In this document: positions 22,106 to 24,225 of the stretch, one piece after another
Layout of the letters: every line of letters starts with the position of its first letter
How positions within the stretch are numbered: the stretch's first letter is position 1
Assembly (NCBI GenBank): GCA_002422945.1
Contig: DITW01000008.1
Span: 1-24,225, forward strand
DNA: 24,225 nucleotides
Direction: 5' to 3'
From: Sphingomonadales bacterium UBA6174
GTDB taxonomy: Bacteria; Pseudomonadota; Alphaproteobacteria; Sphingomonadales; Sphingomonadaceae
Program-made: the position numbers and the translations under genes
The notes under the pieces: generated by a model
What the model was told of the DNA's origin: nothing
What the model saw: the letters and a program-made list of their open reading frames with translations, nothing else
Databases searched by the model: none

Positions 22106-22527
22106 AGCGCCCTCGCCCGCGCTTCAAAGGCATTGACCATCTTGTGCACCGCACGGTCGAGCATCTGGTTCGCCAGCATGTTCAGCACATGGGATCGAAA
22201 CTGGAAGTCCACATCGAACTGGACATGGCAGCCGCCTGCATTGTCGCTTTCAAACTGCCAATGGCTGGTCAGATGCTTCATCGGCCCATCGACATAGCTG
22301 ATCGCCAGCCCATGCGGCGGATTCAATGTCACGCGTGAGCGATAGCGTTCGCTGAACCCCATAAAGCCGACGACAAGATCGACCAGCAACAATGTCGGGG
22401 CGCGTTCAACCACGCGAATAGCCGACACCCAAGGCAGAAATTCGGGATAATGCTCCACATCTGCCGCCACGCTGAACAATTGTTCCGGCGTATAGGGAAG
22501 CTGACGCCGGTCCGCGAAAACCGCCAT
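22042..22527 (-). CDS. RatA/COQ10-family START-domain protein
   Basis: This is a 161-residue SRPBCC (START-like) protein. The sequence has LPYTPEQLFSVAADVEHYPEFLPWVSAIRVVER, GFMGFSERYRSRVTLNPP, the WQFES strand and VHKMVNAFEARARALYG, all diagnostic of the family. Homologues include yeast Coq10, which binds coenzyme Q and supports respiration, and E. coli RatA, described as interfering with ribosome subunit association. In alphaproteobacteria next to lipA, a coenzyme Q role is the likelier one. ATG at 22527 shares a base with the lipA stop (TGATG), so the genes are coupled. The final ~20 residues (SPNGDASGINNSSAHKAA) are low-complexity and coincide with the overlap onto pncC. Confidence 0.88.
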   Translation of the reverse strand: MAVFADRRQLPYTPEQLFSVAADVEHYPEFLPWVSAIRVVERAPTLLLVDLVVGFMGFSERYRSRVTLNPPHGLAISYVDGPMKHLTSHWQFESDNAGGCHVQFDVDFQFRSHVLNMLANQMLDRAVHKMVNAFEARARALYGSPNGDASGINNSSAHKAA

Positions 22528-23450
22528 CAGCCCTTGGCCAATTTCGCGTTTCGTGCCTCCCGCATCTGCGCGAAATCGGCATCGGCATGATAGCTCGACC
22601 GCGTCAACGGGCTGGAGGCAACCTGCAAAAAGCCCTTGGCGCGGGCAATTGCGGCATAGCCTTCAAATTGTTTCGGGGTGACGAATTCCATCACCTTCGC
22701 ATGACGCGGAGTCGGCTGGAGATACTGGCCCATGGTGATGAAATCGATATCCGCCGAACGCATGTCATCCATCACCTGATGGATTTCCATCCGCTCTTCA
22801 CCAAGGCCGAGCATCACGCCTGATTTGGTGAAGATCGTCGGATCGAGCCGCTTGACCGTGTCCAACAGCCGTAGCGACGCATAATAACGCGCGCCCGGAC
22901 GAATCGTCGGGTAAAGCCTCGGCACGGTTTCGAGATTGTGATTATAAACATCGGGCCGCGCCGCCACGATCGATTCCAGCGCCTGTTCACGCTTGTTGCG
23001 GAAATCCGGCGTCAGAATTTCGATGGTCGTATCGGGCGTGGAGGCCCGCAGCGCATTGATCACCTTGACGAACTGGCTCGCGCCACCATCCGGCAGATCG
23101 TCGCGGTCAACCGAGGTGATGACGATATGCTTCAAGCCCATTTCAGCCGCCGCATCCGCCACATGCTGCGGCTCCATCGCGTCAACCGCACGCGGCATAC
23201 CGGTCTTGATGTTACAAAAGGCGCAGGCCCGGGTGCAGGTGTCGCCCAAGATCATCACCGTGGCGTGTTTTTTCGTCCAGCATTCGCCGATATTGGGGCA
23301 CGCCGCCTCTTCGCATACCGTTGCGAGATTAAGCCGGCGCATCAACTGGCGGGTTTCATTATAGCCAGCGCTGGTCGGCGCTTTTACGCGAATCCAATCC
23401 GGCTTGCGGGTGCGCTCTGCCGGGGCCTGCTCTTGAATGATCTGGGTCAT
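22527..23450 (-). CDS. lipA: Lipoyl synthase
   Basis: LipA inserts two sulfur atoms into octanoyl groups on carrier proteins, making the lipoyl cofactor of pyruvate and 2-oxoglutarate dehydrogenases. It has 307 residues from the ATG at 23450. The auxiliary cluster ligands are C46, C51 and C57 (VCEEAACPNIGECW), and the radical-SAM cluster ligands are C72, C76 and C79 (CTRACAFC). The C-terminal SPLTRSSY carries the conserved cluster-binding Ser. A GTG at 23486 would add 12 residues unlike the family, so I prefer 23450; no clear ribosome-binding site helps. It is divergent from the carbonic anhydrase with only a 47-base gap. Confidence 0.96.
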   Translation of the reverse strand: MTQIIQEQAPAERTRKPDWIRVKAPTSAGYNETRQLMRRLNLATVCEEAACPNIGECWTKKHATVMILGDTCTRACAFCNIKTGMPRAVDAMEPQHVADAAAEMGLKHIVITSVDRDDLPDGGASQFVKVINALRASTPDTTIEILTPDFRNKREQALESIVAARPDVYNHNLETVPRLYPTIRPGARYYASLRLLDTVKRLDPTIFTKSGVMLGLGEERMEIHQVMDDMRSADIDFITMGQYLQPTPRHAKVMEFVTPKQFEGYAAIARAKGFLQVASSPLTRSSYHADADFAQMREARNAKLAKG

Positions 23451-23497
23451 GCGATGCCCATACAATGTCCCGAGGCGTCTTGCCACCCGCCTTTTTC

Positions 23498-24142
23498 ATG
23501 GCTAACTCACAAGCCATGACAATGTTCACCAACATGATCGACGGCTATCGCCGTTTTCGCGCTAATGGCTGGATGACGCAGCATGAACGCTGGACGACGT
23601 TGGCAGATGGCCAATCGCCCCGGGTCATGGTGATCGCCTGTTGCGATAGCCGGGTCGACCCCGCGACGATCTTCGACGCATCCCCCGGCGAGATGTTCGT
23701 TGTCCGCAACATTGCCAATCTCGTGCCGCCATTCGAAACGTCGCCGGGTCATCATGGCGTGTCGGCGGCGCTCGAATTTGCCGTGACTCAATTGGAAGTC
23801 GAGGAAATCGTCGTCATGGGCCATGGCCAATGCGGCGGCATCGCGGCGGCGATGTCACAGCGTTTCGCCGATGCTGCCCCGGGTGAAGGTGGTTTTATCG
23901 CGTCATGGATTCACATGCTCGACGATGCGCGTGATCGCGTCATCCACGAACATGGCTGCGACGCCACGCATGAGCTGGAGTTGGAGGCGATCAAGACCAG
24001 CATCGCCAATTTGCGGACCTTCGCCTGCATTCGGGAGCGCGAACAGGCTGGCAAGCTAGAGCTACATGGCGCGTGGTTCTCGATTGATGCCGGTAAATTG
24101 CACGTGCTGGACCCCGAAACCGGAGAATTCGCACCCGCCTGA
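23498..24142 (+). CDS. can: Beta-class carbonic anhydrase
   Basis: It interconverts CO2 and bicarbonate. It has 214 residues from the ATG at 23498. The zinc ligands are C48 (ACCDSRVDP, with D50 and R52 of the Asp-Arg dyad), H109 and C112 (GHGQCGG). AGKLELHGAWFSIDAGKLHVLDPETGEF is the usual C-terminal strand region. Several in-frame ATGs (23465, 23498, 23516, 23522) could serve; none has a good ribosome-binding site. The family usually begins a little before the segment NMIDGYRRF, so 23498 or 23516 is most likely. No signal peptide is seen, so it is cytoplasmic. Confidence 0.93.
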   Translation: MANSQAMTMFTNMIDGYRRFRANGWMTQHERWTTLADGQSPRVMVIACCDSRVDPATIFDASPGEMFVVRNIANLVPPFETSPGHHGVSAALEFAVTQLEVEEIVVMGHGQCGGIAAAMSQRFADAAPGEGGFIASWIHMLDDARDRVIHEHGCDATHELELEAIKTSIANLRTFACIREREQAGKLELHGAWFSIDAGKLHVLDPETGEFAPA

Positions 24143-24204
24143 AAAAATTGACGCGATTTTGCTTGGCAAAGCGGACGATCATTACTACGGACCATCCCAC
24201 CAGT
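24143..24204 (+). promoter_or_regulatory. Possible tRNA-Pro promoter region
   Basis: Between the carbonic anhydrase stop and tRNA-Pro, TTGCTT (24161-24166) and TTACTA (24184-24189) are separated by 17 bases, and a better -35-like TTGACG lies at 24149-24154 without a partner at proper spacing. Either could drive the tRNA. No terminator-like hairpin with a T-run is evident for the upstream gene. Confidence 0.2.
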
Positions 24205-24225
24205 CGGGGAGTGGCGCAGCCTGGT
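24205..24225 (+). tRNA. tRNA-Pro, 5' part only
   Basis: The final 21 bases (CGGGGAGTGGCGCAGCCTGG plus T) match the start of bacterial proline tRNAs. C1 is the unusual first base typical of tRNA-Pro, followed by the acceptor strand, TG, and the D stem/loop GCGCAGCCTGGT. The anticodon lies outside the window, so the isoacceptor cannot be named. Confidence 0.8.

Noticed and set aside
22042..22527. Toxin-antitoxin system suggested by the RatA name
   Set aside because: No antitoxin partner is adjacent; coupling to lipA and the COQ10-like sequence fit a housekeeping role, and the toxin label is inherited from E. coli.
24149..24177. Rho-independent terminator after the carbonic anhydrase
   Set aside because: The GCTT/AAGC pairing is short and has no T-run on the coding strand.

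Overview
This 24.2 kb stretch looks like the ordinary core chromosome of an alphaproteobacterium, most probably a sphingomonad (Sphingomonadales). The reasons are the dusB-ntrB-ntrC-ntrY-ntrX-hfq-hflX order, the fused IspDF enzyme, the NtrYX pair beside NtrBC, and an Hfq with two Sm domains, which I recall from sphingomonads. The assignment is by gene content and order, not by a database search. I see no insertion sequence, prophage, CRISPR array or obviously foreign gene.

Left edge (1-1091): a lipocalin lipoprotein gene (minus strand) cut off by the window start; a 407-base gene-free stretch (476-882) with three degenerate ~20-base direct repeats and two inverted repeats; then a tRNA-Ser(TGA) gene on the minus strand.

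Plus-strand block (1092-10548): a cell-wall group (MltB-type lytic transglycosylase, SPOR-domain protein, PBP5-type D,D-carboxypeptidase) runs straight into a DNA and translation group (tmk, holB, metG, TatD-type nuclease, PhnP-like metallo-beta-lactamase-fold phosphodiesterase, membrane-anchored retropepsin-like protease), then mazG. From dacA to the retropepsin most junctions are short start/stop overlaps (GTGA, TGATG, ATGA, TTGA), which suggests a long translationally coupled operon. mazG has its own leader with an AT-rich palindrome.

Minus-strand block (19757 down to 10545): dusB, ntrB, ntrC, ntrY, ntrX, hfq, hflX. This is the nitrogen-control cluster: a tRNA dihydrouridine synthase, two sensor kinase/response regulator pairs, the RNA chaperone Hfq and the ribosome-associated GTPase HflX. 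hfq encodes two complete Sm/Hfq domains in one chain. NtrC has the sigma-54-contacting GAFTGA loop, while NtrX lacks it entirely. hflX and mazG converge with a 4-base overlap.

Right end (19758-24225): an 82-base divergent region with overlapping candidate promoters and an inverted repeat separates dusB from ispDF. Next come a small secreted protein of unknown function and pncC. lipA and a RatA/COQ10-family START-domain gene lie on the minus strand; the latter converges on pncC with a 64-base coding overlap. A beta-carbonic anhydrase and the first 21 bases of a tRNA-Pro gene (plus strand) close the window.

The points most worth a second look are the tandem Hfq with diverged RNA-binding faces, the repeat-bearing spacer beside tRNA-Ser, the divergent dusB/ispDF control region, the degenerate RlpA-like SPOR protein and the unknown secreted protein between ispDF and pncC. 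None clearly amounts to a new system.
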